DNA from: a virus
Strand: one strand, 5' to 3'
IMG/VR virus record: IMGVR_UViG_3300007734_000755
Coordinates: 1 to 64,000 of that record
DNA length: 64,000 nt
Part shown: in pieces, positions 23,381 to 31,240 of the stretch
Numbering within the stretch: position 1 is the stretch's first letter
Layout of the letters: each line of letters starts with the position of its first letter
Made by a program: the position numbers and the translations under genes
The notes under the pieces: model-generated
Seen by the model: only the letters and a program-made list of their open reading frames with translations
What the model was told of the DNA's origin: nothing
Database searches by the model: none

Positions 23381-23707
23381 TCACAACTCCACCCAAAAGC
23401 GTAAATCAGCAGCATGTTCTGTTAAGATTTGCTTGATTTCATCATCAGATTTATCAGCAAGTTCTATCGTATCCTCGTCGGTTAGCCAAAATTCTTTGAA
23501 TAACAGAAGCTCTTCTTTAGAAGAGACTTCTTCTTCTTCTGGCCAATAAACAAACACCACATTATAGTCAAGACAATTGTGTTTTCTAATAGCTTTCCAC
23601 AACCTATCTCTATTAAACTCCTGAGGATATTTCTCCTCAAGAAATTCAACACAGCTCCTATAATCATAGGTGTTATTTAACACAACAGTATATTCCGGCT
23701 TATTCAT
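23381..23707 (-). CDS. 108-aa acidic protein
   Basis: It is acidic, with helical segments and VVFVYWPEEEE in the middle. No family is recognised. Confidence 0.55.
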   Translation of the reverse strand: MNKPEYTVVLNNTYDYRSCVEFLEEKYPQEFNRDRLWKAIRKHNCLDYNVVFVYWPEEEEVSSKEELLLFKEFWLTDEDTIELADKSDDEIKQILTEHAADLRFWVEL

Positions 23708-23761
23708 TTTATTCCTTATATTCCTTATATTCCTTATTTATTTTTCTTTTACTTCACGCAG

Positions 23762-23833
23762 AGCGGATAACAGGAATTGAACCTGCGTATAAGAGGTTGG
23801 AAACCTCCCGCGTTACCACTACGCTATATCCGC
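23762..23833 (-). tRNA. tRNA-Gly (TCC)
   Basis: The acceptor GCGGATA pairs with TATCCGC in antiparallel fashion with one wobble (TTATCCGC side). The anticodon arm is GGAGG-TTTCCAA-CCTCT and the T-loop is TTCAATT. Confidence 0.9.
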
Positions 23834-23855
23834 CTATCTACTTGGCTACCTCTCT

Positions 23856-23884
23856 AGTATAGGTCACTAGGTCATTTGTGTCAA
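23856..23884 (-). promoter_or_regulatory. sigma70-like promoter for tRNA-Gly
   Basis: TTGACA (23884-23879) and TATACT (23861-23856), 17-bp spacer, 23 bp upstream of the tRNA. Confidence 0.7.
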
Positions 23885-23893
23885 CTTCGATTG

Positions 23894-24391
23894 TTATCTT
23901 TTCCCACCCTGGATTACTCTAAAATTTCTTCGTCGAGCTTCCGGAGTCAAATTCTTCTTTGGCTGTTCGGTTTCTTTTAGCTCACCTTGATCTGTGACGA
24001 TTTGATTCTTGGCATCTCCAATTGCATAGACCGCACTCCAAGGGATAACACACCGGAAAGGCCTTCCTCTAAAGGAGAGGGTTGCGACTACCTGCTTATC
24101 ATCGAATTCGAAATCGGCTATATTGTATCGATAAGAGAAAGATAACACAAGAGATTGTTGATTCTTACAATCGTCGGGAACACAAACTCCGTCAACTCTA
24201 GCATCGAAATGCAGATGCGCTATTCCTTCTCTTAGGAAGAACTCAAAAAGCTTTCGCTTCTCAAGGTTGGTTGCATCTGTATCTTCCACTGAGTGGGTTT
24301 CCATCCCCGCTAAAATAGCGTTAAGCCTCGAGTAAGTAACAAGACCTAGAAAATTTGCTAATTTCTCAAATATTTCCTTAAGATTTCTCAT
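23894..24391 (-). CDS. SspB-like ClpXP adaptor
   Basis: The 165-aa protein matches the SspB pattern over residues about 48-130: a helix LFEFFLREGIAHLHFDARVD, VCVPDD, LVLSFSYRY, VATLSFRGRPFRCVIPWSAV and YAIGD. It ends NFRVIQGGKR after a flexible linker, like the ClpX-binding tail (LRVVK) of SspB. SspB tethers ssrA-tagged proteins to ClpXP. A phage copy could redirect or block host proteolysis. The family call is by pattern; the role is inference. Confidence 0.7.
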   Translation of the reverse strand: MRNLKEIFEKLANFLGLVTYSRLNAILAGMETHSVEDTDATNLEKRKLFEFFLREGIAHLHFDARVDGVCVPDDCKNQQSLVLSFSYRYNIADFEFDDKQVVATLSFRGRPFRCVIPWSAVYAIGDAKNQIVTDQGELKETEQPKKNLTPEARRRNFRVIQGGKR

Positions 24392-24950
24392 TTTTCTCTC
24401 CGAGAGAAGCGATTAATTCCTCAAAAGTTCTTGGCCTAAAATCTCTTACATCAACTCCAACATTGATAAACCTTTTTCTAGCACAAAAGGCATCGTGTTT
24501 TTCCTTGTGGTCACTTCTATCGTCTGCCGGGATAACATCCCCGACATTCTTTTCCGCCCAGGCATCGTGAACGTGGCCACAAAACACAAAATCAGTTTCG
24601 CTATTAGCGTGTGATGGATTGTGGACAAGTTCAATACTTTTTCCACCAATCTCTAAAATCTTGTTGGGCAATACAGTTTCAAACGATTCAAGACACTTCT
24701 TGTGGTCGTGATTTCCTCTAATAAGGATTAGAGTCCCGTTAAGCCTAGATAGGATTCCCGAAATCTTTGTTCTATCTCCCATAGCAAAATCACCAAGGTG
24801 ATAAACTGTATCCTCTGGCGAGACAATTTCATTCCAATTCTTAATTAGAATCTCGTTCATGTGACTGATTGAGTCAAAGGGACGCTTACAATATACAATG
24901 ATATTGTCGTGGTTGAAGTGGGTATCGCTTGTGAAGAATGTCTTGCTCAT
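24378..24950 (-). CDS. calcineurin-like metallophosphoesterase
   Basis: The 190-aa enzyme has all core metal motifs: SDTHFNHDNI, GDFAMGD, GNHDH, HNPSH and CGHVHD. It resembles the short phage/YfcE-type phosphoesterases. The substrate is unknown; nucleotide or RNA phosphoester cleavage is possible. It overlaps the SspB-like gene by 14 nt. Confidence 0.8.
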   Translation of the reverse strand: MSKTFFTSDTHFNHDNIIVYCKRPFDSISHMNEILIKNWNEIVSPEDTVYHLGDFAMGDRTKISGILSRLNGTLILIRGNHDHKKCLESFETVLPNKILEIGGKSIELVHNPSHANSETDFVFCGHVHDAWAEKNVGDVIPADDRSDHKEKHDAFCARKRFINVGVDVRDFRPRTFEELIASLGEKNEKS

Positions 24951-25111
24951 CTATTGCAACTCGTTGAGTAAATTATTTGTTCCATCATTCTGTTCTGCCT
25001 CTCCAGAGACTTGATTCTACTAGTGTGATCGATTCCTGTCAAGAAGAGCGATGTCAGCAGAAACATTAAAGACAGGAACAAAAATACAATTAAGGCTCTG
25101 TCGCGTTTCAT
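24947..25111 (-). CDS. 54-aa single-span membrane protein
   Basis: The start MKRDRALIVFLFL (25111) is followed by one hydrophobic segment to about residue 25, then a polar helix (SLERQNRMMEQII). It is ATGA-coupled to the phosphoesterase. The spanin-like layout is noted but not enough for a call. Confidence 0.55.
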   Translation of the reverse strand: MKRDRALIVFLFLSLMFLLTSLFLTGIDHTSRIKSLERQNRMMEQIIYSTSCNR

Positions 25112-25118
25112 AATAACA

Positions 25119-25475
25119 CTATTTCCTGGCGCTGTCAACCAGCACAATAAGTCTGTTTTTTAGATCCTGAAGCTCCTTCAACCCAAAGGTTCCTGGGTTT
25201 CCCTCGCTACCCTCTGCTCTGTCTAGAATTTCATTAAGAGCCTTTACTGTTGAAAGGACTCCGGCATCATTTCCTCTCCACCAAGCCGCATGAGCAAAAT
25301 CGGTTCCATCGTAAAAAGGATCGTCATCAAGACGGGCGCAACTGCGCTCCGCGCATAGCTTTTTGCTGCTCCACGAATCGCAATGATGACAGAAAAAATC
25401 ACTGCTTCTAAGTTCAGTATCACGAGTTTCCTTCCCACAGACATCACACACACAAATATTTATTGAATCTTTCAT
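25119..25475 (-). CDS. 118-aa zinc-finger phage protein
   Basis: CVCDVCGKET and CHHC near the N-terminus form a zinc site. The C-terminal part AWWRGNDAGVLSTVKALNE...FGLKELQDLKNRL is a recurring phage motif of unknown function. Confidence 0.6.
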   Translation of the reverse strand: MKDSINICVCDVCGKETRDTELRSSDFFCHHCDSWSSKKLCAERSCARLDDDPFYDGTDFAHAAWWRGNDAGVLSTVKALNEILDRAEGSEGNPGTFGLKELQDLKNRLIVLVDSARK

Positions 25476-25795
25476 TTTTTTTCCCGTTCATTATTAATAA
25501 GAGAGAAACATTGTGCTGTTACGCCAAAATGTCGGGTAGCCTTCGGTCACAAGTGACTTTCTCTGACACGGCAAGCCCTGGTTAATTCCCGGGTTCTTAC
25601 TGCCTCTCAGCGGATAATATCCGTCGTCTCGACCCGTCAAGTCTGTCCATTAACTAATGGAGTTAGCAAACAAATAAGGTCTTTCATACAGCCTCAAGAA
25701 ACACTTGTTATCCAACTGTATTACTATTCAAAACGGATTCTGGAACATACTCATTATAGGATGGCTGCCTCTAAGCCCACCTCTTGGTTCTCTCG
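25476..25795 (-). ncRNA. gene-free stretch with 23S-rRNA-like hairpin
   Basis: No gene is visible in 320 bp. The minus strand of 25759-25778 reads GGGCTTAGAGGCAGCCATCC, which matches 17 of 18 bases of the L11-binding hairpin of 23S rRNA (GGCUUAGAAGCAGCCAUC). Further small hairpins occur: GTCAC/GTGAC near 25546, CGGATA/TATCCG near 25612 and CCATTA/TAATGG near 25648. A structured RNA is possible. Confidence 0.35.
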
Positions 25796-26253
25796 TTAAT
25801 TTAAAGAAACCACCAGTTGTTGCTGTCGTCTGGATTCTTCATGGTTAACCTTGTCCTGCTCCGCCGCCCACGCGGCGAGCACTGCTTGTTGCAGTTCGCG
25901 CAGAAGTGCCCTATCGCGTGGTGGGTACGGGATACGCCCGACATCAACACCCCAAAAGTCGTGCAACTCCATCATTTCGCGACTGTACCAATGCCACCGC
26001 AGACCAGCCGCTCTAGCCCTCTGCTCCAGTGACACCGTGCAGTCGCAGGGGTTGTGCCAGCAGACGCCGCAGACCGTGCCGCCGCCAGTCGATCCAGCAG
26101 GGCAAGCACCGTCGCGGGTGAGGCCACACCCAGATACCTACAGTCGGTGATGTGATCATCACCACCCTGAATTAAGCGGCGAAAGTCGCGCCACGGCAAA
26201 CGGTTGGCGTTCGCCGCCTGCGCCAAGCGGCGCAGTTCTTCAGTATTAACCAT
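25796..26253 (-). pseudogene. GC-rich Ead/Ea22-like gene with a frame break
   Basis: The first frame (26253-25972) reads MVNTEELRRLAQAANANRLP...TVLALLDRLAAA, typical of Ead/Ea22-like phage proteins. A second frame (ending 25796) reads CGVCWHNPCDCTVSLEQRAR and on through RLRWH-type sequence to QDKVNHEESRRQQQ. Its GTG at 26035 could start a separate 79-aa protein. The zinc-type CxxC...CxC just before that start argues for one gene with a -1 shift near GGCGGCGGCACGG. Base composition is far more GC-rich than anything around, which suggests recent transfer. Confidence 0.55.
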
Positions 26254-26291
26254 GTTCTCCTCACATAAAAAATGTTAATCTATATTCTTGG

Positions 26292-26376
26292 TGCGCCCTG
26301 GAGGAATTGAACCTCAACGACACCACCAACCTAGTTTAGTCAAAGGCTTATAAGACCCCCGGTTGGAGCAAGGCGC
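26292..26376 (-). tRNA. tRNA-like gene with long variable part, anticodon unclear
   Basis: The acceptor GCGCCTT pairs with AGGGCGC, then A and an encoded CCA. The T-arm is GAGG-TTCAATT-CCTC. The middle is 85-nt class length, with either CTTATAA or GACTAAAC as anticodon loop, and neither gives a good arm. A promoter lies just upstream. Confidence 0.6.
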
Positions 26377-26397
26377 ATTCTCTCTTTCAACAACTTC

Positions 26398-26426
26398 ATC
26401 ATAGCAGGCTCTGGGTTGGGAGTCAA
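26398..26426 (-). promoter_or_regulatory. sigma70-like promoter
   Basis: TTGACT (26426-26421) and TATGAT (26403-26398), 17-bp spacer, 22 bp upstream of the tRNA-like gene. Confidence 0.65.
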
Positions 26427-26434
26427 CCAGTGGC

Positions 26435-26587
26435 TTAACATATATAAGACCTATACAATCCGTTCTCTCGTACAAAACTTCCATTAATAAACCAACAAAA
26501 TACTCGCTTTCCACGCCCAAGATATATTGGCTTTATATCTAGGCTAACCTTCTTTACCCTCTTGTACAGATTGTTTTCCTGCTTCAT
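26435..26587 (-). CDS. 50-aa protein, HRDNDLPA-family relative
   Basis: The frame from 26587 reads MKQENNLYKRVKKVSLDI and then VFCWFINGSFVRENGLYR, matching the W..NG...R.N core of the family. It overlaps the upstream gene by 44 nt, so the true start may be a later non-ATG codon. Confidence 0.4.
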   Translation of the reverse strand: MKQENNLYKRVKKVSLDIKPIYLGRGKRVFCWFINGSFVRENGLYRSYIC

Positions 26588-26912
26588 AGCCTTCCTCGTA
26601 GCCTCGATCAAATTCATCGGGGTCTTTATCCCGATACCCACTGTCGTATCCATTATCGTATCCACTTTCGGAACCTCTTTCGTATTGGTCATCGGCATGT
26701 TCGGATATTGCATCCGAAAGAGTCTTTATCGTGTACCTCTTATGCAACGATACAATCTCACCTACGATAGTTGGATATTCTCTGTCGTCCACTGTCTGGT
26801 TTGAATTTAGAATAACTATTTCATCTAAAGCATCTTCCTCTTCAAGAAATATCTTATCGAATCTTGGATGTGAATAAGAAAGTATAACCCATAGGTTTTC
26901 CGAATTAATCAT
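26544..26912 (-). CDS. 122-aa protein with GYxxGY repeats
   Basis: The C-terminal third is a run of GY-rich short repeats (SGYDNGYDSGYRD, DRGYEEGYEAGK), like Yae1-type helices. The N-terminus (ENLWVILSYSHPRFDKIFLE) is similar to the next gene. The two are tandem paralogues. Function unknown. Confidence 0.55.
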   Translation of the reverse strand: MINSENLWVILSYSHPRFDKIFLEEEDALDEIVILNSNQTVDDREYPTIVGEIVSLHKRYTIKTLSDAISEHADDQYERGSESGYDNGYDSGYRDKDPDEFDRGYEEGYEAGKQSVQEGKEG

Positions 26913-26923
26913 TGAGTGCTCCT

Positions 26924-27211
26924 TTATTTTTCCTCGTCCCTTCCACTGTCATATCCATCACTATATCCACTGTCATAGGCCCGCTCTCTTGCGGTATCTT
27001 CACACCTTTCGATTTCGTAGTCTATTGCGAGTTTTAGTATCATTGGAACAAATTTATTTTGCTCCTTAAAGATATCTTCTCTTAGAGAGGATCTCCACTT
27101 ATTATTCAACTCTGTTGCTTCTTCAATGGCATCGTTTTCATCGAAAAAAACTTTATCATCCATTATTTCGCCACGATCCAATATCGTCCACAACTCATTA
27201 AGGTTTAGCAT
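26924..27211 (-). CDS. 95-aa paralogue with GYxxGY repeats
   Basis: The start MLNLNELWTILDRG (27211) is parallel to the neighbour, and the end is YDSGYSDGYDSGRDEEK. It is a tandem duplicate of the 26544 gene with a shorter repeat. Confidence 0.55.
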   Translation of the reverse strand: MLNLNELWTILDRGEIMDDKVFFDENDAIEEATELNNKWRSSLREDIFKEQNKFVPMILKLAIDYEIERCEDTARERAYDSGYSDGYDSGRDEEK

Positions 27212-27518
27212 CGTATTCCTCAACCCATATTTCGTTATGACCATCCCAAAGATAAGTCTGGTTCTTACATAAGATTTCGTCCCAAGAAGTGCGCTTATAA
27301 ATTTGATTAAATTTATAATACTCTGATTCCTTTCCTAGGAAAGAAATGTAGGCTGGCCCGATATCTCGGTGAAGATCACCGTTCCGATACCACGATAGGT
27401 CCCCGTCAAGATAAATAAAGGCCGGAAGATCGTTGTCTCTATGGAGACAGCCGTTTTTTTTCCAGAAACGAAGAGAATCAAAATTCTGAGTGAACTCTAT
27501 TTTCTTTAAGGTTCCCAT
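27198..27518 (-). CDS. HRDNDLPA-family protein with C-terminal extension
   Basis: Two full units, FWKKNGCLHRDNDLPAFIY and SWYRNGDLHRDIGPAYI, in a 106-aa protein. The last 35 residues (YLWDGHNEIWVEEYDAKP) are specific to this member. Confidence 0.65.
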   Translation of the reverse strand: MGTLKKIEFTQNFDSLRFWKKNGCLHRDNDLPAFIYLDGDLSWYRNGDLHRDIGPAYISFLGKESEYYKFNQIYKRTSWDEILCKNQTYLWDGHNEIWVEEYDAKP

Positions 27519-27528
27519 CTGTCCCTAC

Positions 27529-28257
27529 CTAAATCTCGATAATTAAATTATCCTCAAATTCTTTATTCAAGATATAATTTTGATAACCATATGGATTACA
27601 GACAATTCTTGTATTTCCAAGAAGATAATCTCTGCTAGAGTGGGTATGTCCGTGACACCACAGAGAGGGTTTCTTTTCAAGAATTGTCTTCTCCATGTTA
27701 CAAACATAATAACAGTTTAACGCGCTCTTAATGAATTCTTGAGGCATATGTCTGTCTGATGGGAGATGGTGGGAGATAACAATATCTCCATCTTGAATAT
27801 CCTTCTTAAAGAAGGAAATGGCCATTCTGTTCCACCTGTAGACTTCATCCTTAAAGTTCCCCTCGATAACAGTGAAATCATTTAACAGCCTTCTTAAGAC
27901 TCTACTTTCTGCCGTATCTCTAAACCACATTGTGGAACCAAGGAATCTCTTACCGCCTATCTCGGCAATACTATTGTGAAGCCAGTGCAGGTTTGGAAGT
28001 TCTCTAGAAATATCGTCTCGAATCTTTGATAGAGATAAGAAATCTATACCGTACAGTTCATGATTCCCATGAACATAAACCACATCTCGAAATTTCTTAC
28101 ACAGAATTCTTAATACCGAGCTAAGATATGGCGAGGTTCCTAGGTCTCCTGGAATAACAAGAACATCAATCCCCGCGGGGTCTTGACTTTCAGCCCATTT
28201 TTTTCCATGGTCTTTGTGAAATTCAACATGAATATCACTAACAACTTTAATTTTCAT
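27529..28257 (-). CDS. metallophosphoesterase
   Basis: The 242-aa enzyme has VSDIHVEFH, IPGDLG, VHGNHELYG, SHHLPS and CHGHTHSS, the complete calcineurin-like metal set. It is longer than, and distinct from, the 24378 enzyme. Substrate unknown. Confidence 0.8.
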   Translation of the reverse strand: MKIKVVSDIHVEFHKDHGKKWAESQDPAGIDVLVIPGDLGTSPYLSSVLRILCKKFRDVVYVHGNHELYGIDFLSLSKIRDDISRELPNLHWLHNSIAEIGGKRFLGSTMWFRDTAESRVLRRLLNDFTVIEGNFKDEVYRWNRMAISFFKKDIQDGDIVISHHLPSDRHMPQEFIKSALNCYYVCNMEKTILEKKPSLWCHGHTHSSRDYLLGNTRIVCNPYGYQNYILNKEFEDNLIIEI

Positions 28258-28297
28258 TTTCTTAACGACCTGCGCGCCTCTCTACTAGGGCATAGGT

Positions 28298-28326
28298 AGT
28301 GTACCTTGGTCGTGAGTAGTGGTCAA
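28298..28326 (-). promoter_or_regulatory. sigma70-like promoter for the phosphoesterase
   Basis: TTGACC (28326-28321) and TACACT (28303-28298), 17-bp spacer, 40 bp before the 28257 start. It overlaps the end of the upstream gene by four bases. Confidence 0.6.
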
Positions 28327-28523
28327 GTAGGGTTGTTTTCTTTCTTAACTGCTTCGCTTAATGCCTCAATAAACCAGGCATCAAACTTTTCCTTAGAAAA
28401 TTCAGTCAAGCCTTCTAATTCACAAAATAACTCAATAAATTCATCGCTCAGCTCCAAATTAACATTGGCTGAACCATCTTCATTATCTACAACATCAATA
28501 ACCTTAATCGTTGGCAATTCCAT
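28323..28523 (-). CDS. 66-aa acidic protein
   Basis: The start MELPTIKVIDVVDN (28523) is followed by DGSANVNLELSDEF and an acidic helix. It is a common small phage protein type with no known role. Confidence 0.55.
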   Translation of the reverse strand: MELPTIKVIDVVDNEDGSANVNLELSDEFIELFCELEGLTEFSKEKFDAWFIEALSEAVKKENNPT

Positions 28524-28534
28524 TTTCTCTCTCC

Positions 28535-28927
28535 TTAACAATATGTTGGGAATATAACCCAACCCGGATTATACTCTTCTAGACCAAACAACTTACAAAA
28601 ATCTAGCATTGCAGCTTCATATTTATTTTCTTTTTCTGCACACTCCTGGATGTTTACTCCATCCAGGATGGAGCAACACTGAGAAGATTCGAGAACCGCA
28701 ATAACATATGGGTCGTCGTCATCTCCGTATGCCGTATTCATACAAATCATTTCCATGATACAGTTGTCTCTTAATATTCCTTCCTGACTATTAAGCCAAT
28801 CATGGATTCCTAATTCTTCTTCCTCATCTTCAATAAGACAACTTTCCCAAGGAAAACGCTCTTCTCGTTTATGATAAGGATGCACCGTGATCCCGTATGC
28901 AATAGTGCAATCTAATGATCGACCCAT
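28535..28927 (-). CDS. 130-aa acidic protein of unknown function
   Basis: It begins MGRSLDCTIAYGITVHPYHK and has an acidic centre and several Cys. It belongs to a type often seen in large phages, function unknown. Confidence 0.55.
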   Translation of the reverse strand: MGRSLDCTIAYGITVHPYHKREERFPWESCLIEDEEEELGIHDWLNSQEGILRDNCIMEMICMNTAYGDDDDPYVIAVLESSQCCSILDGVNIQECAEKENKYEAAMLDFCKLFGLEEYNPGWVIFPTYC

Positions 28928-28936
28928 TTTTATTTC

Positions 28937-29116
28937 CTACTGAGCTAAGTTAATATTATACATTAGTGACCCATTCCACCACCATTCCTTGGCAGCTATA
29001 GAATCATAGGCTGGCAAATGATTATCTCTATGGAGGCGACCATTCAATCTCCATATTTTATATGAGTGTATCTGATTTATAACCAACTCTATTTTCTTTG
29101 GGCTACCGGGGTTCAT
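28937..29116 (-). CDS. HRDNDLPA-family small protein (59 aa)
   Basis: ATG at 29116, TAG at 28937. IWRLNGRLHRDNHLPAYDS is followed by EWWWNGSLMYN. The motif has His for Asp at the fifth position. Confidence 0.6.
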   Translation of the reverse strand: MNPGSPKKIELVINQIHSYKIWRLNGRLHRDNHLPAYDSIAAKEWWWNGSLMYNINLAQ

Positions 29117-29118
29117 TA

Positions 29119-30414
29119 TTAGTGAGACTCCTCTAAATCTACGTAATCCGCATTATCCTTGGCCATTCCTTCCATAACCTTAAAAGCAAAGCTCTTTGAT
29201 TTTAGAACATATGGACCAGGATATCCCTCTCCTCTAATACAAACACCCTCTCTGATGTGGCGTTGGTCAATGGTAGATGACCCGTCAGTTACAGATTCAA
29301 CAAGCTCTCTCAACTTATCTTCGTCACCATCATAAATGAATGAATCGTAAACCTCAGGAACATGCTTAATTCCAAGTTCCGAACAACGCTTCTTAACGCC
29401 TTCCCAAGAAAGGTCAACGCAGAATCCGTCCTCATTTAGGTGAGCAATTCTGTAGACAAAAACATCTGACTGTCCGTCGCTGCAACCATAGGAATAGTTC
29501 ATCTTATTCCCGTAGGCTCGCTGAAACTGCTTGTCCTTCATCGACTTTGGATCGCCGGGTGGCATAACAGGAGTTCCATCCTTAACCCAGCCAACTACCT
29601 CAAAGAACAGCATTTCATACTTATGAAGTTTCCCCTCTAAGTCTTTGACGGCCTTGAACCTAAACGTTTCATCTCCGTAATAACTTTGACGGCTATCCTC
29701 AATAGAGCGAAGAGTAATATTTCTGGTTCCTACAATATGTCCCCACTTCTTTTCTGGTCTTAGACCAATCTTCTGGCTAAACCATCCCCAACTCCACTTG
29801 GGGTAAGTGTATTTTTCCTCAACAAAGGCAAATCTTTGAGAAGTACCATGTAATTTCTCAGTAATAGAGACCAACGAACCCTTCTTCAGCTTCCAGACAC
29901 TATTTCTAAAGATGTCTGTATCAAAGTGCTTAGGAAATGCGAGAATTTCTCTCTTCATAAGTTCATTTTGCTTCTTCTTATTTTCTTTTCCTGCGGCTCT
30001 TTGGGTCGCCTGCGTTACATACTTATTACAAATTGCAATGCCGTTTAGAACCTCAAACTTATCGTGCTCCTTCAGCTTAGAAAGATCCGCTCCGGTAAAT
30101 TCAAGATTTGATAGTGGACACCAAAACCCATCAGATTTAACTCCTCGGAATTTCTGGGCACGGACTCTACGATTCTCCTCAAAGAAGCCGCCCTTAGTTT
30201 CCCCGGTTAGGGGATCCTTATATCGAACAAGATCGTTTGCTGTTGCAAACTCCACGCTTAGCTGACCATCAGTTTCAAAGAAAACTCCGAGGTCTCCCTC
30301 AAGGATTTTTCTCGAAACAACAACGGTGTTACCAACAACATTTCCCGAGGAAATATGATCCGACTTGGGAATAGCTTCAACGCTCTTGATTCTTGCTACG
30401 ATTGCACTATACAT
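29119..30414 (-). CDS. RNA ligase (Rnl5/DraRnl-like)
   Basis: The 431-aa protein has an N-terminal domain (residues 1-140) like the OB module of Deinococcus-type ligases. The nucleotidyltransferase motif EKLHGTS lies at 186-192, with K187 as the AMP acceptor. Later motifs include EGVCIRGE and LKSKSFAFK. It would reseal nicked RNA, fitting a phage with many tRNAs that may face anticodon nucleases. That role is inference. Confidence 0.8.
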   Translation of the reverse strand: MYSAIVARIKSVEAIPKSDHISSGNVVGNTVVVSRKILEGDLGVFFETDGQLSVEFATANDLVRYKDPLTGETKGGFFEENRRVRAQKFRGVKSDGFWCPLSNLEFTGADLSKLKEHDKFEVLNGIAICNKYVTQATQRAAGKENKKKQNELMKREILAFPKHFDTDIFRNSVWKLKKGSLVSITEKLHGTSQRFAFVEEKYTYPKWSWGWFSQKIGLRPEKKWGHIVGTRNITLRSIEDSRQSYYGDETFRFKAVKDLEGKLHKYEMLFFEVVGWVKDGTPVMPPGDPKSMKDKQFQRAYGNKMNYSYGCSDGQSDVFVYRIAHLNEDGFCVDLSWEGVKKRCSELGIKHVPEVYDSFIYDGDEDKLRELVESVTDGSSTIDQRHIREGVCIRGEGYPGPYVLKSKSFAFKVMEGMAKDNADYVDLEESH

Positions 30415-30422
30415 TGTATCTC

Positions 30423-30710
30423 CTAATCTTCTTCTGGCGTTAGCCCATAATGGGTTAACAGTTCATTATTTTGAATTGCTCCAGCCTTCAGAAGAACATC
30501 CTTTGCTTCCTCAAGCCCAAAATCAAAACTGTCGTATTCGAACACGCTTTCCATAAGGCAAGTAAAACCAAGGGCTTCTGCTTCCTCATCTAAATCATGA
30601 GAATCGTCATAACACTTTTCCGCATCCCAAAGTTCTCTTTGTGTAATAGTAACACATGCGCCCTCATCAGGGTCGTTCGAGAAGGCGAAGTAACAATCTT
30701 TAATCAACAT
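30423..30710 (-). CDS. 95-aa acidic protein
   Basis: Strongly acidic and helical (DDSHDLDEEAEALGF). It sits between the RNA ligase and an HRDNDLPA gene. Function unknown. Confidence 0.5.
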   Translation of the reverse strand: MLIKDCYFAFSNDPDEGACVTITQRELWDAEKCYDDSHDLDEEAEALGFTCLMESVFEYDSFDFGLEEAKDVLLKAGAIQNNELLTHYGLTPEED

Positions 30711-30711
30711 T

Positions 30712-30915
30712 CTATTTTCCTTTAAGTTTGTTTTTTTCTACACAAGAACCGTTATTATACCACAATCCAATTCTTTCAAAATTCCCAAACGGGAACTGTA
30801 TAACTTGAGCAGGGAGATCGTTATCTCGATGTAAATCGTTTGTTTGGTTGTACCACGAAACAACCAGTTGATTGAAACTAACTACTAGTTTAATCTTTTT
30901 CGTCTTCATTTTCAT
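30712..30915 (-). CDS. HRDNDLPA-family small protein
   Basis: VSWYNQTNDLHRDNDLPAQV followed by LWYNNGS in 67 aa. It overlaps the upstream stop by one base. Confidence 0.6.
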   Translation of the reverse strand: MKMKTKKIKLVVSFNQLVVSWYNQTNDLHRDNDLPAQVIQFPFGNFERIGLWYNNGSCVEKNKLKGK

Positions 30916-31190
30916 TAATCCAAAATCTTGCTAACTTGGAATTGCGCAACTTCCTCAATCTTAAGGCTGGTCGTGCTGCCAACATAAAACAGGGTAAAAT
31001 CCGGATATTTCTTAATCTCCACAACAATTCCCGTTCTGGCGCATTGAAAGTCATATTCAATAAACTGGTGGAGTTTTACCTGCTCTGGCGGGACTGGGTT
31101 AATTAGCTCCCCATTAAGCTTCACGCTGTAGATTTCGCTATTATCCTCAGCCATTTCAATTTCATAGTTGAGTTGGAGATTGTCTTCCAT
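30915..31190 (-). CDS. 91-aa beta-rich protein
   Basis: It is acidic at the start, then beta-rich (GIVVEIKKYPDFTLFYVG). No family is recognised. Confidence 0.5.
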   Translation of the reverse strand: MEDNLQLNYEIEMAEDNSEIYSVKLNGELINPVPPEQVKLHQFIEYDFQCARTGIVVEIKKYPDFTLFYVGSTTSLKIEEVAQFQVSKILD

Positions 31191-31240
31191 CTTGTTACCT
31201 GTCTTATTACTGTTTGAGTTGCTATTAATTATGACTTCGG

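Noticed and set aside
25110-25138. TTGACA and TATTAT with 17-bp spacer
   Set aside because: The -10 overlaps the ATG of the 25111 gene, so it cannot drive that gene, and no other start fits closely. Possibly chance.
25851-26150. 99-aa plus-strand open frame in the GC-rich island
   Set aside because: GC-rich DNA gives long antisense frames; the minus-strand translation has recognisable family sequence.
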